Position numbers and translations under genes: made by a program. Positions 52,816-61,515 of a stretch of 64,000 nt of DNA are shown in pieces (the stretch's first letter is position 1; every line of letters begins with the position of its first letter). Origin of the DNA: Chitinophagales bacterium (GTDB lineage: Bacteria; Bacteroidota; Bacteroidia; Chitinophagales; CAIODY01). The stretch spans positions 26,591 to 90,590 of the forward strand of contig CANFST010000007.1 in assembly GCA_947449695.1 (NCBI GenBank). Reading direction: 5' to 3'. Below the pieces are notes generated by a model. The model saw nothing but the letters and a program-made list of their open reading frames with translations, was not told where the DNA came from and did no database searches.

Positions 52816-53898
52816 CTACAAAAATTTATCGCCTTTCATGCGCTTTACATCTGATGTAAAATCCTTGATTTTTTGCTCTTGCGATTTGTCGCAAATCAGC
52901 AATGCATCGGGGGTATCAACCACAACATAATTTTCTAATCCTTGCACAATCACTAATTTTTTATCAGGCACATTAATAATGTTATTGTGTGCATCGTAAA
53001 TCATCACATTTTTTCCTGCTACTGAATTGCCATGATAATCATGAGGTGTCAGTTCGTATAAAGAAGCCCAGGTACCTACGTCGCTCCAACCAAAACTGGC
53101 TGGAATCACACGAACACCAGTAGCTTTTTCCATCACACCCACATCAATTGAAATGTTGGTACAAAGTGTGTAAGCGTTTTCGATGAATTTTTTTTCATCT
53201 TTATGATTCAGTTTCTTTTCGTACCCAGCAAAAGCTTCAAACACCTCAGGCAAATAGGTTTCAAAAGCTTTTACAATTGTTTTTACATTGAATAAAAACA
53301 TACCACTGTTCCACAAAAATTCGCCTGTTTTAATAAATTGTTCGGCTAATTCTTTATTTGGTTTCTCAAAAAATGTTTTTACTTTATGAATCCCGTTTTC
53401 ATTTTCATCTAAATATTGAATGTATCCATAACCCGTATCAGGTCGGGTTGGTTGAATGCCAATAGTAAGCAAATGATTTTGTTTGCTCACAAATTCCAAT
53501 CCTTTTCTAAGCACATCCAAATAAACACTTTCCTTCAAAATGTAATGGTCAGATGCAGCAACTATGATATTTGCTTTCGGGTTTTTAAGTGAAATTTTAA
53601 GCGAAGCATAAGCAATACAAGGGGCAGTATTTTTTCTTTGAGGTTCCAGCAATACCTGCTCATCGCTGATTTCGGGCAATTGCTCTTTTATTATTGAAGC
53701 ATATTGTTCATTGGATACAATTAAAATATTTTCTTTCGGGCAAACGACCTGAAAGCGTTCAAATGTTAATTGCAACAGCGATTTGCCAGTGCCTAAAAAA
53801 TCTAAAAATTGTTTCGGAAAAGCATTGCGGCTTACTGGCCAAAAACGGCTTCCAATGCCGCCTGCCATAATCACCACATAATTATTTTTTTGTTCCAT
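52816..53898 (-). CDS. manC: Mannose-1-phosphate guanylyltransferase
   Basis: This 360-residue nucleotidyltransferase makes GDP-mannose from mannose-1-phosphate and GTP, the precursor of mannose and fucose in surface glycans. The pyrophosphorylase signature GGIGSRFWPVSRNAFPKQF lies near residues 13-31, with FEKPNKELAEQF, LWNSGMFLF and FGWSDVGTWASLYEL later, all typical. It is a single-domain form without the C-terminal phosphomannose isomerase of bifunctional ManC. It could feed the glycosyltransferases elsewhere in the window. Confidence 0.92.
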   Translation of the reverse strand: MEQKNNYVVIMAGGIGSRFWPVSRNAFPKQFLDFLGTGKSLLQLTFERFQVVCPKENILIVSNEQYASIIKEQLPEISDEQVLLEPQRKNTAPCIAYASLKISLKNPKANIIVAASDHYILKESVYLDVLRKGLEFVSKQNHLLTIGIQPTRPDTGYGYIQYLDENENGIHKVKTFFEKPNKELAEQFIKTGEFLWNSGMFLFNVKTIVKAFETYLPEVFEAFAGYEKKLNHKDEKKFIENAYTLCTNISIDVGVMEKATGVRVIPASFGWSDVGTWASLYELTPHDYHGNSVAGKNVMIYDAHNNIINVPDKKLVIVQGLENYVVVDTPDALLICDKSQEQKIKDFTSDVKRMKGDKFL

Positions 53899-53914
53899 CT
53901 GGCTACAAAGTTAA

Positions 53915-54547
53915 TTAAAGAATTTGAGCAAATAATTTTTCAATCGTCCAATCTTTAGTCAAATGAAAAGCCTGCAACCCTACTTTTTTTGCGCCTTCAA
54001 CATGCTGAATCGAATCATCAATAAATAAAGTTTTATCAGGTCGTAAATTATTTTGTTGAATTACAAACTCAAAAATTTCAGCATCAGGTTTTCGCAAATG
54101 GATTTGATTTGAAAAATAACAATGATTGAAACTGTCTTCCAAGCTATATTCCGGCGTTTGTGACGCAATCATTTCAAAGACTTTTGGCAAATGAATGCCA
54201 TTCGTATTGCTCAATAAATACAATGGAAGCTTCGATTTCAAAGTTTTCAAAGTATTAAATTTAACAGGTTGCATTCCAATCAACATGGCATTCCAAGCCG
54301 CATCAATTTGGGCATCTTTTAATTGTGATGAAATATTTTCACGAATAAAATTTCTAAAAACCTCATTACTCAAATTTCCTTTTTCAAATTCATCAAACAC
54401 TTGTGATTGAGCAGCTTGCGAATAGGCCGCATCAAAATTCTTCATGCCTAATTTTACAAAAGCATCTGAAGTTTTTTTGTAATCAATATCAAATAACACA
54501 CCTCCTAAATCAAAGATTATGGTTTCTAAATTAGTAAAATCAATCAT
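53915..54547 (-). CDS. HAD superfamily phosphatase
   Basis: This 210-residue haloacid-dehalogenase-type hydrolase has all four motifs: nucleophile Asp13 in IFDLGGVLFD, Ser/Thr in LLSNTNG, Lys in RKPDAEIFEF, and the acidic pair in LFIDDSIQHVEGAKKVG. A helical cap follows motif I. The substrate is unknown; the group includes sugar-phosphate and epoxide-hydrolase-like HADs. It precedes manC by 16 bases, so a phosphosugar substrate is possible. Confidence 0.88.
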   Translation of the reverse strand: MIDFTNLETIIFDLGGVLFDIDYKKTSDAFVKLGMKNFDAAYSQAAQSQVFDEFEKGNLSNEVFRNFIRENISSQLKDAQIDAAWNAMLIGMQPVKFNTLKTLKSKLPLYLLSNTNGIHLPKVFEMIASQTPEYSLEDSFNHCYFSNQIHLRKPDAEIFEFVIQQNNLRPDKTLFIDDSIQHVEGAKKVGLQAFHLTKDWTIEKLFAQIL

Positions 54548-54642
54548 TATATTTGTTTATGAAATTCAGACTACAAAATTGAGGATAAACTTTTTCAAAA
54601 CTCTTTAGCTAAGCAAAATTCACATTTTATTATACCGACCTT

Positions 54643-55371
54643 ATGAAGCATCTGCAACAAATTCCTATCGAAAAAATCTTATTCATTGATATTGAAACGG
54701 TGCCACTGGTGCAAAATTTTGATGAGTTGGATAGCGAATTACAAACACAATGGCTTCGCAAATTTCAATACATCAAGCACCATGAAACTACAGAACCAGA
54801 AGCCGGATATGGCTTGCAAGCTGGCATTTATGCCGAGTTTGGAAAAATAATCTGTATTTCGGTGGGTAGAATAAAATTTGTGAACGACGAAAAAGTGTTG
54901 AGTGTAAAATCATTTTTTGGTGATGATGAAAAAGTATTGCTCGAAGAATTTTCGGACATACTGACTAATCAAAGCGTTTTTAAATTCATTTGCGGACACA
55001 ATATTAAAGAGTTTGATATTCCTTTTATCGCTAGGCGAATGATGATAAATCAATTGCCAATTCCAACCATTTTAGATTTATCAGGCAAAAAAAGTTATGA
55101 AGTAGAACATTTAATCGATACGCTCAATTGCTGGAAATTCGGCGACTATAAACATTATACATCATTGGCATTACTCACTGCTGTCATGAACATCCCCACT
55201 CCAAAATCGGATATGGAAGGAAAAGATGTAGCAAGAGTTTATTATGAAGAAAATAATCTAAAACGTATTGAAAAGTATTGCAAACAAGATGTAATTGCTG
55301 TAGCTCAATTATTTTTAAAATTCAGATTCGAAAATACTTTGACCGAAAATAATATCGTAATAAGCGATTAA
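54643..55371 (+). CDS. 3'-5' exonuclease, DnaQ/PolB-exonuclease-like RNase H fold
   Basis: This 242-residue protein is a predicted 3'-5' exonuclease related to the exonuclease domain of family B DNA polymerases. Motif I is ILFIDIETVP (Asp and Glu near 16-18), motif II CGHNIKEFDIPFIARR, and motif III a Tyr/Asp near the C-terminus (IEKYCKQDVIAVAQLF). All acidic metal ligands appear present. It has no polymerase domain. It is convergent with the aminopeptidase gene across a bidirectional terminator. Confidence 0.85.
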   Translation: MKHLQQIPIEKILFIDIETVPLVQNFDELDSELQTQWLRKFQYIKHHETTEPEAGYGLQAGIYAEFGKIICISVGRIKFVNDEKVLSVKSFFGDDEKVLLEEFSDILTNQSVFKFICGHNIKEFDIPFIARRMMINQLPIPTILDLSGKKSYEVEHLIDTLNCWKFGDYKHYTSLALLTAVMNIPTPKSDMEGKDVARVYYEENNLKRIEKYCKQDVIAVAQLFLKFRFENTLTENNIVISD

Positions 55372-55384
55372 GGCTTCACAAATT

Positions 55385-55414
55385 AAAAAGGCTTCCAAAA
55401 TAAGAAGCCTTTTT
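55385..55414. terminator. Bidirectional terminator
   Basis: AAAAAGGCTTC (55385-55395) pairs perfectly with GAAGCCTTTTT (55404-55414) around an 8-base loop, between two convergent genes. Confidence 0.8.
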
Positions 55415-55424
55415 AAGTAGAAAA

Positions 55425-56867
55425 TTATTTTGTTCTGTTTCGCAAAAACTGGAATAACAATCGCATGCCATATCCAGTGCCGCCTTTGCCCCAATAGCTG
55501 GCTTCGGCAAATGCAAAAGATGGTCCTGCAATATCATTGTGTACATAAGGATAGTTGGTGAAAAATTCTAAGAATTTTCCTGCCGTCATTGCACCACCAT
55601 CAGCACCTCCAACATTTTTCAAATCAGCAATGGAAGATTTCATTCTGTCGGCATATTCATCCCAGAAAGGCATTTCAGCCCCACGTTCGTAGACTTGATT
55701 ACCTGCTTCTTTAAATTCTGTCATCACCTCATCGCTTGCATTACCCATGATGGCATGTCCCCAAGGACCTACCAATCTTGCTGCTGCGCCAGTTAGTGTA
55801 GCAAAATCAATTACTAATTCTGGGTTATATTTTTGAGCATAACTTAATGCATCTGCCAAAATCATTCTGCCTTCTGCATCCGTATTTAAAACTTCCACAA
55901 AAAGTCCGTTGTGCATTTTAATAATGTCACCCGGAGTATATTCTGAACCATTGATTCTATTATCGGTTGAAGGAATTAAACCAATGATGTGCAAATTCAA
56001 TTTCGATTTTGCAACCGCCATGAAAGTACCCAAAACTACGGCTGCGCCAGTCATGTCGCTTTTCATATGATCCATTGAATCTGGCGTTGGTTTAATGCTT
56101 AATCCGCCTGTATCATACACCACACCTTTACCCACCAACACAATTGGTTTTTTGTTGATTGGTTTTGCAGGCTTATGCTCCAGAATGCTGAATGTTGGCT
56201 CAATCGGGCTGCCCATGTTCACGGCTAATAATCCACCAAAATTATTTTGTTTGATTTTTTTCTTATCCCACACTTCGGCTTTGAAGCCATATTTTTTTGA
56301 AGCTTTTAAAACTTCTTTTCCTAAATCAACACTACTTAATGAAATAACTGGTTCGTTAACCAAATCACGAACTTGATACAATGCTTCGCATACGATATTT
56401 AAATTTTCAACTTCACCTTTTAAATTTGCATCACCAATCACATTAATGGTTTCTAAAGAATTTTTCTTTTTAGAAGCGTCTTTAAAATATTTGATAAACT
56501 GATAATTGCTCAAAGCCATCCCTTCCGCCACATATAATTGTGCATTGGCAATGTTCGAAGCATTTACAACATCAACCGATTTTGTTTTGTATTTATTCAA
56601 TGATGCAGTTGCACCATGAGCAGCCTTGCGCAAAGCTTCATGTGTTAAATGCAATTGTTTTTTTTCATCAGCAACTAAAACAAAAATCATTTTTCCATTT
56701 TCATGAAGTAAGAAAGAATGGTTTTCTTGTTTGATTTGAGCCACAATAAAATTGCTATTTTCTTTGCTCAATTTGATAGTAGCAGGAATGGAAGATTTTT
56801 TATCTAAAATCAAAACCAAATTATTTTTTTCGTTGGCTTTGCTCGAAAACAAAATTGCTGTTGACAT
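55425..56867 (-). CDS. Leucyl aminopeptidase, M17 family
   Basis: This 480-residue cytoplasmic metallo-aminopeptidase is of the PepA/LAP type. The catalytic domain shows VGKGVVYDTGGLSIKPTPDS, MDHMKSDMTGAAVVLG (metal ligands) and the M17 signature NTDAEGRMILADALSYA with the catalytic Arg. It cleaves N-terminal residues from peptides. The N-terminal 150 residues are diverged, as usual in Bacteroidota. A TACATTTG box (56913-56906) lies about 40 bases upstream on the minus strand. Confidence 0.93.
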   Translation of the reverse strand: MSTAILFSSKANEKNNLVLILDKKSSIPATIKLSKENSNFIVAQIKQENHSFLLHENGKMIFVLVADEKKQLHLTHEALRKAAHGATASLNKYKTKSVDVVNASNIANAQLYVAEGMALSNYQFIKYFKDASKKKNSLETINVIGDANLKGEVENLNIVCEALYQVRDLVNEPVISLSSVDLGKEVLKASKKYGFKAEVWDKKKIKQNNFGGLLAVNMGSPIEPTFSILEHKPAKPINKKPIVLVGKGVVYDTGGLSIKPTPDSMDHMKSDMTGAAVVLGTFMAVAKSKLNLHIIGLIPSTDNRINGSEYTPGDIIKMHNGLFVEVLNTDAEGRMILADALSYAQKYNPELVIDFATLTGAAARLVGPWGHAIMGNASDEVMTEFKEAGNQVYERGAEMPFWDEYADRMKSSIADLKNVGGADGGAMTAGKFLEFFTNYPYVHNDIAGPSFAFAEASYWGKGGTGYGMRLLFQFLRNRTK

Positions 56868-57175
56868 AAATTATTAAGAAGTGGTTTTAAAAAATTATTA
56901 AGCCTCAAATGTAATTAATCATCGTGAGAATTGAGGTAATAACAATTATTTAAGGGTTTTTACGGAGTGTTGTAAGCGAAACCATGCAACCAAAGGGCTT
57001 TGAAAGCAGTCTATCTTTATAGCAACACACAAAAACACTATGCTGCTATATTTTACCATATCATTAATCGCTTGGGTAAGCATTCAAAAAATGTTGAAGA
57101 ATATTTTTAGTCAACACTAATTTTTGAATAAATAAAACCCTCCATCAAAAGCAATCGTGCTATTTTTGCAAACAA
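56868..57175. other. 308-base gap between aminopeptidase and smpB genes
   Basis: No coding frame is visible. The gap holds the -7 box of the aminopeptidase gene (56906-56913) and TATTTTTG at 57161-57168, which ends only seven bases before the smpB ATG and would make that mRNA nearly leaderless. A small inverted pair TGTTGA/TCAACA lies near 57090-57116. Nothing else is recognised. Confidence 0.5.
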
Positions 57176-57622
57176 ATGTTTACAGAAATAAGTAATAGAG
57201 CAGCTTCTTTTCACTTCAATTTATTAGATAAATATGAAGCTGGTTTGCAATTAACTGGCTCCGAAGTAAAATCTATTCGTCAAGGAAAAATCAATCTGGG
57301 CGATGCTTTTTGCTTTTTTCAAAGTGGCGAATTATGGATTAAAAACATGCACATCAGCGAATATAAATTAGCCAACATCAACAATCACGACCCGATGCGT
57401 ATCAGAAAATTGTTGTTGAATAAAAAGGAATTGAAAAAATTACAAACCAAAGTAAAAGAGAAAGGTTATACCATTATTCCAACTCGAATTTTTCAAAGTG
57501 AAACAGGTTTTTTGAAAATGGAAATTGCTTTGGCAAAAGGAAAAAATGTTGCCAGCAAAAAAGATTCGATAAAAGAAAAAGACATTAAAAGAGAAACGGA
57601 CAGATATTTAAGTACACGATAA
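57176..57622 (+). CDS. smpB: SsrA-binding protein SmpB
   Basis: SmpB carries tmRNA to stalled ribosomes for trans-translation. The 148-residue length and the motifs NRAASFHFNLLDKYEAGLQL, TGSEVKSIRQGKINLGDAF, HISEYKLANINNHDPMRIRK and the basic C-terminal tail (KDIKRETDRYL) are all typical. The tmRNA gene itself is not in this window. It is convergent with the threonylcarbamoyl-AMP synthase gene with one base between stops. Confidence 0.96.
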   Translation: MFTEISNRAASFHFNLLDKYEAGLQLTGSEVKSIRQGKINLGDAFCFFQSGELWIKNMHISEYKLANINNHDPMRIRKLLLNKKELKKLQTKVKEKGYTIIPTRIFQSETGFLKMEIALAKGKNVASKKDSIKEKDIKRETDRYLSTR

Positions 57623-57623
57623 A

Positions 57624-58586
57624 TTATTTTTTCGCTGCACGTTTCAATCTATCGTTAATTGCCCGACCCAATCCAATTTCAGGAAATTTTTCCGCTAAAA
57701 TTATTTCAACATTTGCTGCATCTAATTTTCGCATGGCGGCAAATAAATTTTTTGCTACCTCATGCAAATTTTGGTTTGGTGAAAGTTGAATTTGGTTTTC
57801 ATTTTCCACTGCATCATATTTTTTGAAGAAAGAAATGATGCCAGTTCTTTTATCAGAATTTAATTTCAAATTTTCTTCAACTTTATCAAACAACAAGGGT
57901 TTTCGAGGAGCATAATGTGACAATAGCATACCCGGCGAATGCGGATTAGAACTCGATTCTATCCTTATCTGCACTTTGCCAATCACATTTTCAATTTCTT
58001 CCACCGCAATTCCACCTACCCGAAAAATGGTCGGTAAATTATTTTCCAAACCAATAATCGTAGACTCCACTCCTATGTTGCAATCGCCGCCATCTAGTAT
58101 GTATTTTATTTTGCTATCCAATTGGTCTTTTACGTGAAAGGCAGTTGTTGGGCTAATGTAGCCAAATGGGTTAGCACTTGGTGCAGCTAATGGGAATGAT
58201 AAATTCCTTAGCAATTCTAGAGTAAGTATATGTTCTGGAATTCTTATCGCTACTGTATTTAAGCCACTAGTTACTAAATCAGGAATGTTATTTTTTTTCT
58301 GTAACAAATAAGTTATTGGACCTGGCGAAAATTTATTCATCAACTGCAAAGCCCAATCTGGAATAGCTTCTACGTATTTTTCAATTTCATTAATAGAATG
58401 TGTATGGACAATCAACGGGTCGAAATGAGGGCGATTTTTTATTTCAAAAATTTTCAAAACTGCTTCTTCATTCAATGCATTAGCAGCTAAACCATAAACT
58501 GTTTCAGTAGGAATAGCAACACATTCTCCATTATCTAATAAATGAATGGCTTGCTGTAAATCATTCCCAACAATAGTTTCTGACAT
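57624..58586 (-). CDS. tsaC: L-threonylcarbamoyladenylate synthase, Sua5/YwlC type
   Basis: This enzyme makes threonylcarbamoyl-AMP from threonine, bicarbonate and ATP for the t6A37 modification of tRNA. The 320-residue protein has a YrdC domain (ECVAIPTETVYGLAANAL, IKNRPHFDPLIVH, VAIRIPEH, PLAAPSANPFGYISPTTA, DGGDCNIGVESTIIGL) followed by a Sua5 C-terminal domain of about 110 residues with SPGMLLSHYAPRKPL. Length fits the Sua5 class. A TAACTTTG box lies only 5-12 bases upstream of the ATG, so the mRNA may be nearly leaderless. Confidence 0.94.
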   Translation of the reverse strand: MSETIVGNDLQQAIHLLDNGECVAIPTETVYGLAANALNEEAVLKIFEIKNRPHFDPLIVHTHSINEIEKYVEAIPDWALQLMNKFSPGPITYLLQKKNNIPDLVTSGLNTVAIRIPEHILTLELLRNLSFPLAAPSANPFGYISPTTAFHVKDQLDSKIKYILDGGDCNIGVESTIIGLENNLPTIFRVGGIAVEEIENVIGKVQIRIESSSNPHSPGMLLSHYAPRKPLLFDKVEENLKLNSDKRTGIISFFKKYDAVENENQIQLSPNQNLHEVAKNLFAAMRKLDAANVEIILAEKFPEIGLGRAINDRLKRAAKK

Positions 58587-58618
58587 TTTGCAAAGTTAAT
58601 AAATGAAAAACATTTGGA

Positions 58619-58651
58619 TTTGCGATTTCAAACTTTTTAAACCTACTTTTG
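58619..58651 (+). promoter_or_regulatory. Bacteroidota-type promoter of the ABC exporter gene
   Basis: TTTG (58619-58622), 21 bases and TACTTTTG (58644-58651) match the consensus. Transcription would begin near 58658, giving a 25-base leader to the ATG at 58683. Confidence 0.65.
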
Positions 58652-58682
58652 TTTCTTCACTTCAATACAAAAATATTTTTGA

Positions 58683-60464
58683 ATGAAAATTCTATTTCAA
58701 TATTTAAAACCTTACAAATGGCTGGTGGCTCTTACTTTGGTGTTAGCAACCATCAATACTGGATTCAGTTTATGCGATCCTATTATTTTAGGAAAGTTGG
58801 TGAAATTGGCTTTCGATTTCAAAAAAATAGCCGAACATGATTTTTTCTTTAAGCCATATAACAGTGTAATGTGGTTGCTTTTGGCATCTATCGGTGTGGC
58901 AATGATGAGCCGAATTGCTAAAAATTTCCAAGATTATTTTCTGAATTTAATCATTCAAAAATTTGGTGCATCAGTCTTTACTGATGGCTTGAAACATGCT
59001 ATGAGATTGCCTTATCAAGATTTTGAAGACCAACGCAGCGGCGAAACTTTAAGCATTTTAACCAAAGTAAGAACCGACACCGAAAAATTTATGAGCAGTT
59101 TCATCAACATTTTATTTGGTGTCATTGTGGGTGTAATTTTTGTGTTTGCGTATGCTTCAGTTTTCATTCATTGGAGTTTGCCAATCGTATATATCATCGG
59201 CATTTTTTTGTTGTCAACTGTAACAAACTGGTTAAGCAAAAAAATAAAATCCATTCAAAAAAATATTGTGTCGCAAACCAATTCATTGGCTGGCTCAACA
59301 ACTGAATCGCTCCGAAACATTGAATTGGTAAAGAGTTTGGGCTTGACTGACCAAGAAGTAAATCGTTTAAACAAAAACACGTTTAAGATTTTAAATTTAG
59401 AATTAACCAAAGTAAAACGCATTCGCAGCCTTAATTTTTTGCAAGGCACTATGGTAAATACTTTGCGCCAAGTGATTTTCTTTTTAATGATGTGGTTGAT
59501 TTTTAGAGATAAAATGCGTCCAGACCAATTAGTAACCATGCAAATTTTCTCGTTTTTTGTCTTTGGACCGCTGCAAGAAATTGGCAATATTATTTTGTCA
59601 TATCGCGAAGCAGAAGCATCGCTCAATAATTTTAATACGCTGATGAATAAGCCACCGGAGCCATCTCCTGAAAAACCAATTCATTTAGAAGCGATAAAAA
59701 AATTAGAATTCAAACATGTTGCTTTCAAACATCAAAGTGCTTCTCAGAATGCAATTGATGATATTTCATTTGAAGTAAATCTGGGTGAAACCATTGCCTT
59801 TGTTGGACCTTCGGGTAGTGGAAAAACTACACTGATGAAATTGTTGGTAGGTTTATATCGCCCACAAAAAGGAAGTATTTTTTACAATGGCGATGATGAA
59901 AACTCCATCGACTTTAATGATTTGCGAAATCAAATTGGTTTCGTAACACAGGATACACAACTATTTTCGGGCACTATCAAAGAAAATTTATTGTTCGTTC
60001 ATCCATCCGCAACTGATGAAGAAATTATGCAAGCATTAAAAAAAGCAAGCTGTCATAATCTGTTAGCACGTGCTGATAAAGGCTTAGACACTTTGATTGG
60101 TGAAGGTGGCGTAAAAGTGAGTGGCGGCGAAAAGCAGCGTTTATCAATTGCACGTGCATTGTTGCGTAATCCAAAATTGATGATAATGGATGAAGCAACT
60201 TCCTCTTTAGATTCATTAACTGAAGAAGAAATTGCTTCAACAGTGCGCCAAATCAATGTTGGCAAAGACATCATCACGATTTTAATTGCTCATCGTTTGA
60301 GCACCATTATGCATGCTGATAGAATTTTTGTGTTGGAAAAAGGTAACGTAATTGAACAAGGCAAACACGAAGATTTGTTGGCAGAAAAAGGTTTGTATTA
60401 CGCTATGTGGCGTCAACAAATTGGTGAAAGAAAATTGACGAAAGCTGCTGTGGCAATGAATTAA
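58683..60464 (+). CDS. MsbA-like ABC exporter (fused membrane and ATPase domains)
   Basis: This 593-residue half-transporter has six membrane helices in the first 310 residues and an ATPase domain from about 340. Walker A is VGPSGSGKTTLMKLL near residue 374, the signature is VSGGEKQRLSIARALL, Walker B MIMDEATSSLDS, and the H-loop LIAHRLSTI. It should act as a homodimer or heterodimer exporting lipids or other amphipathic substrates. MsbA-type flipping of lipid A is one option. Its 3' end overlaps the convergent nusB gene by four bases. Confidence 0.92.
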   Translation: MKILFQYLKPYKWLVALTLVLATINTGFSLCDPIILGKLVKLAFDFKKIAEHDFFFKPYNSVMWLLLASIGVAMMSRIAKNFQDYFLNLIIQKFGASVFTDGLKHAMRLPYQDFEDQRSGETLSILTKVRTDTEKFMSSFINILFGVIVGVIFVFAYASVFIHWSLPIVYIIGIFLLSTVTNWLSKKIKSIQKNIVSQTNSLAGSTTESLRNIELVKSLGLTDQEVNRLNKNTFKILNLELTKVKRIRSLNFLQGTMVNTLRQVIFFLMMWLIFRDKMRPDQLVTMQIFSFFVFGPLQEIGNIILSYREAEASLNNFNTLMNKPPEPSPEKPIHLEAIKKLEFKHVAFKHQSASQNAIDDISFEVNLGETIAFVGPSGSGKTTLMKLLVGLYRPQKGSIFYNGDDENSIDFNDLRNQIGFVTQDTQLFSGTIKENLLFVHPSATDEEIMQALKKASCHNLLARADKGLDTLIGEGGVKVSGGEKQRLSIARALLRNPKLMIMDEATSSLDSLTEEEIASTVRQINVGKDIITILIAHRLSTIMHADRIFVLEKGNVIEQGKHEDLLAEKGLYYAMWRQQIGERKLTKAAVAMN

Positions 60465-61384
60465 TCGTTCACTAAACCCCTGCCGCTTTTTTGTATTTTC
60501 CCATCTCTCATCAATTCATTTTTGATTTTGTCAACCATGCCGTTTACAAAATCTTTGCTTTTGGGTGTGCTGTATAATTTAGAAATATCAATGTATTCAT
60601 TGATAGAAACTTTAACAGGAATATTTTCAAAATAAAGAATTTCGCTCAAAGCCATTTTAATCAAAATCAAATCTATGGCAGCTAAGCGGTCGGCATCCCA
60701 GTTTTTCAATTTTGGTTTAATGAGTTCCATCAATTCATTTTCGCAATCAAAAGTTTTTTCCAACAATTGAAAACTGAATTTTACGGCATCATCTTCTTTA
60801 TCATCCAAACCGATTTCACCCGTCTTCAAAGCGGTATCCACTTGCTTGTGCACAAAGGTGTGCTCATCAGCCCAAATAGGATATAAATCTTCCATCCACG
60901 AATCAAAAGTTTCGCTTTGGTAAATCATTTCACCATATAAAAATTGAAAGATCTTCGACAGATTTTTGTCATCAGCAGAATTTTCAGCAACAAATTTTCT
61001 GTATTCTTCCGATTTTTTTAATTCTAAATAAAACTTACGAACTAAATCTTCATCAGTTTTTAAATGTGGTTTTTGCTTTTCAACAAAACCTCTGTAATAC
61101 TCATCACCAGTAAGTTTTTGAACCAATGCATTTTTGTAAATTAAAGTACTTACATTTTTTTCATCGGCAGTTGATAAATGTTTTTCTGATTGCACCTGCA
61201 AATCATCTATACTAAATTCAGCAACACGAATCAAGAAATAAATATTGAACAAAAAAAGTTTATCGGTTTCGCCAATGCTTTGTTGCAAAGATTTTCGCAA
61301 CGATAAAAAATCACGAGATGGATTTTGTTGATGAGCATACAACGCTTGCATCACTTTAATTCTAAGATTTCTACGACTGTGCAT
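60461..61384 (-). CDS. nusB: Transcription antitermination factor NusB
   Basis: NusB binds boxA RNA with NusE (S10) in rRNA antitermination. At 307 residues it is the long form of Bacteroidota: an N-terminal extension of about 170 residues including RNLRIKVMQALYAHQQ, then the NusB core with NWDADRLAAIDLILIKMALSE, NIPVKVSINEYIDISKLYS and TPKSKDFVNGMVDKI. The ATG at 61384 is used because the longer ORF starts at TTG. It is divergent from icmF. Confidence 0.93.
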   Translation of the reverse strand: MHSRRNLRIKVMQALYAHQQNPSRDFLSLRKSLQQSIGETDKLFLFNIYFLIRVAEFSIDDLQVQSEKHLSTADEKNVSTLIYKNALVQKLTGDEYYRGFVEKQKPHLKTDEDLVRKFYLELKKSEEYRKFVAENSADDKNLSKIFQFLYGEMIYQSETFDSWMEDLYPIWADEHTFVHKQVDTALKTGEIGLDDKEDDAVKFSFQLLEKTFDCENELMELIKPKLKNWDADRLAAIDLILIKMALSEILYFENIPVKVSINEYIDISKLYSTPKSKDFVNGMVDKIKNELMRDGKIQKSGRGLVND

Positions 61385-61480
61385 TTTGGCTAAAAATTTG
61401 GTGTGCAAAGGTGCAATTTTTATCTGTGAATTTTAGCATCGGTTGCTTAAAAGTTGCAACATTTCATTGGTTTCATGCCT

Positions 61481-61488
61481 TATATTTG
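61481..61488 (+). promoter_or_regulatory. Candidate -7 box of icmF
   Basis: TATATTTG lies 28 bases before the icmF ATG in the gap shared with nusB. No good TTTG is found at the expected upstream distance. Confidence 0.4.
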
Positions 61489-61515
61489 CTCACTAATTTT
61501 TGAAAAAATAAGAGT

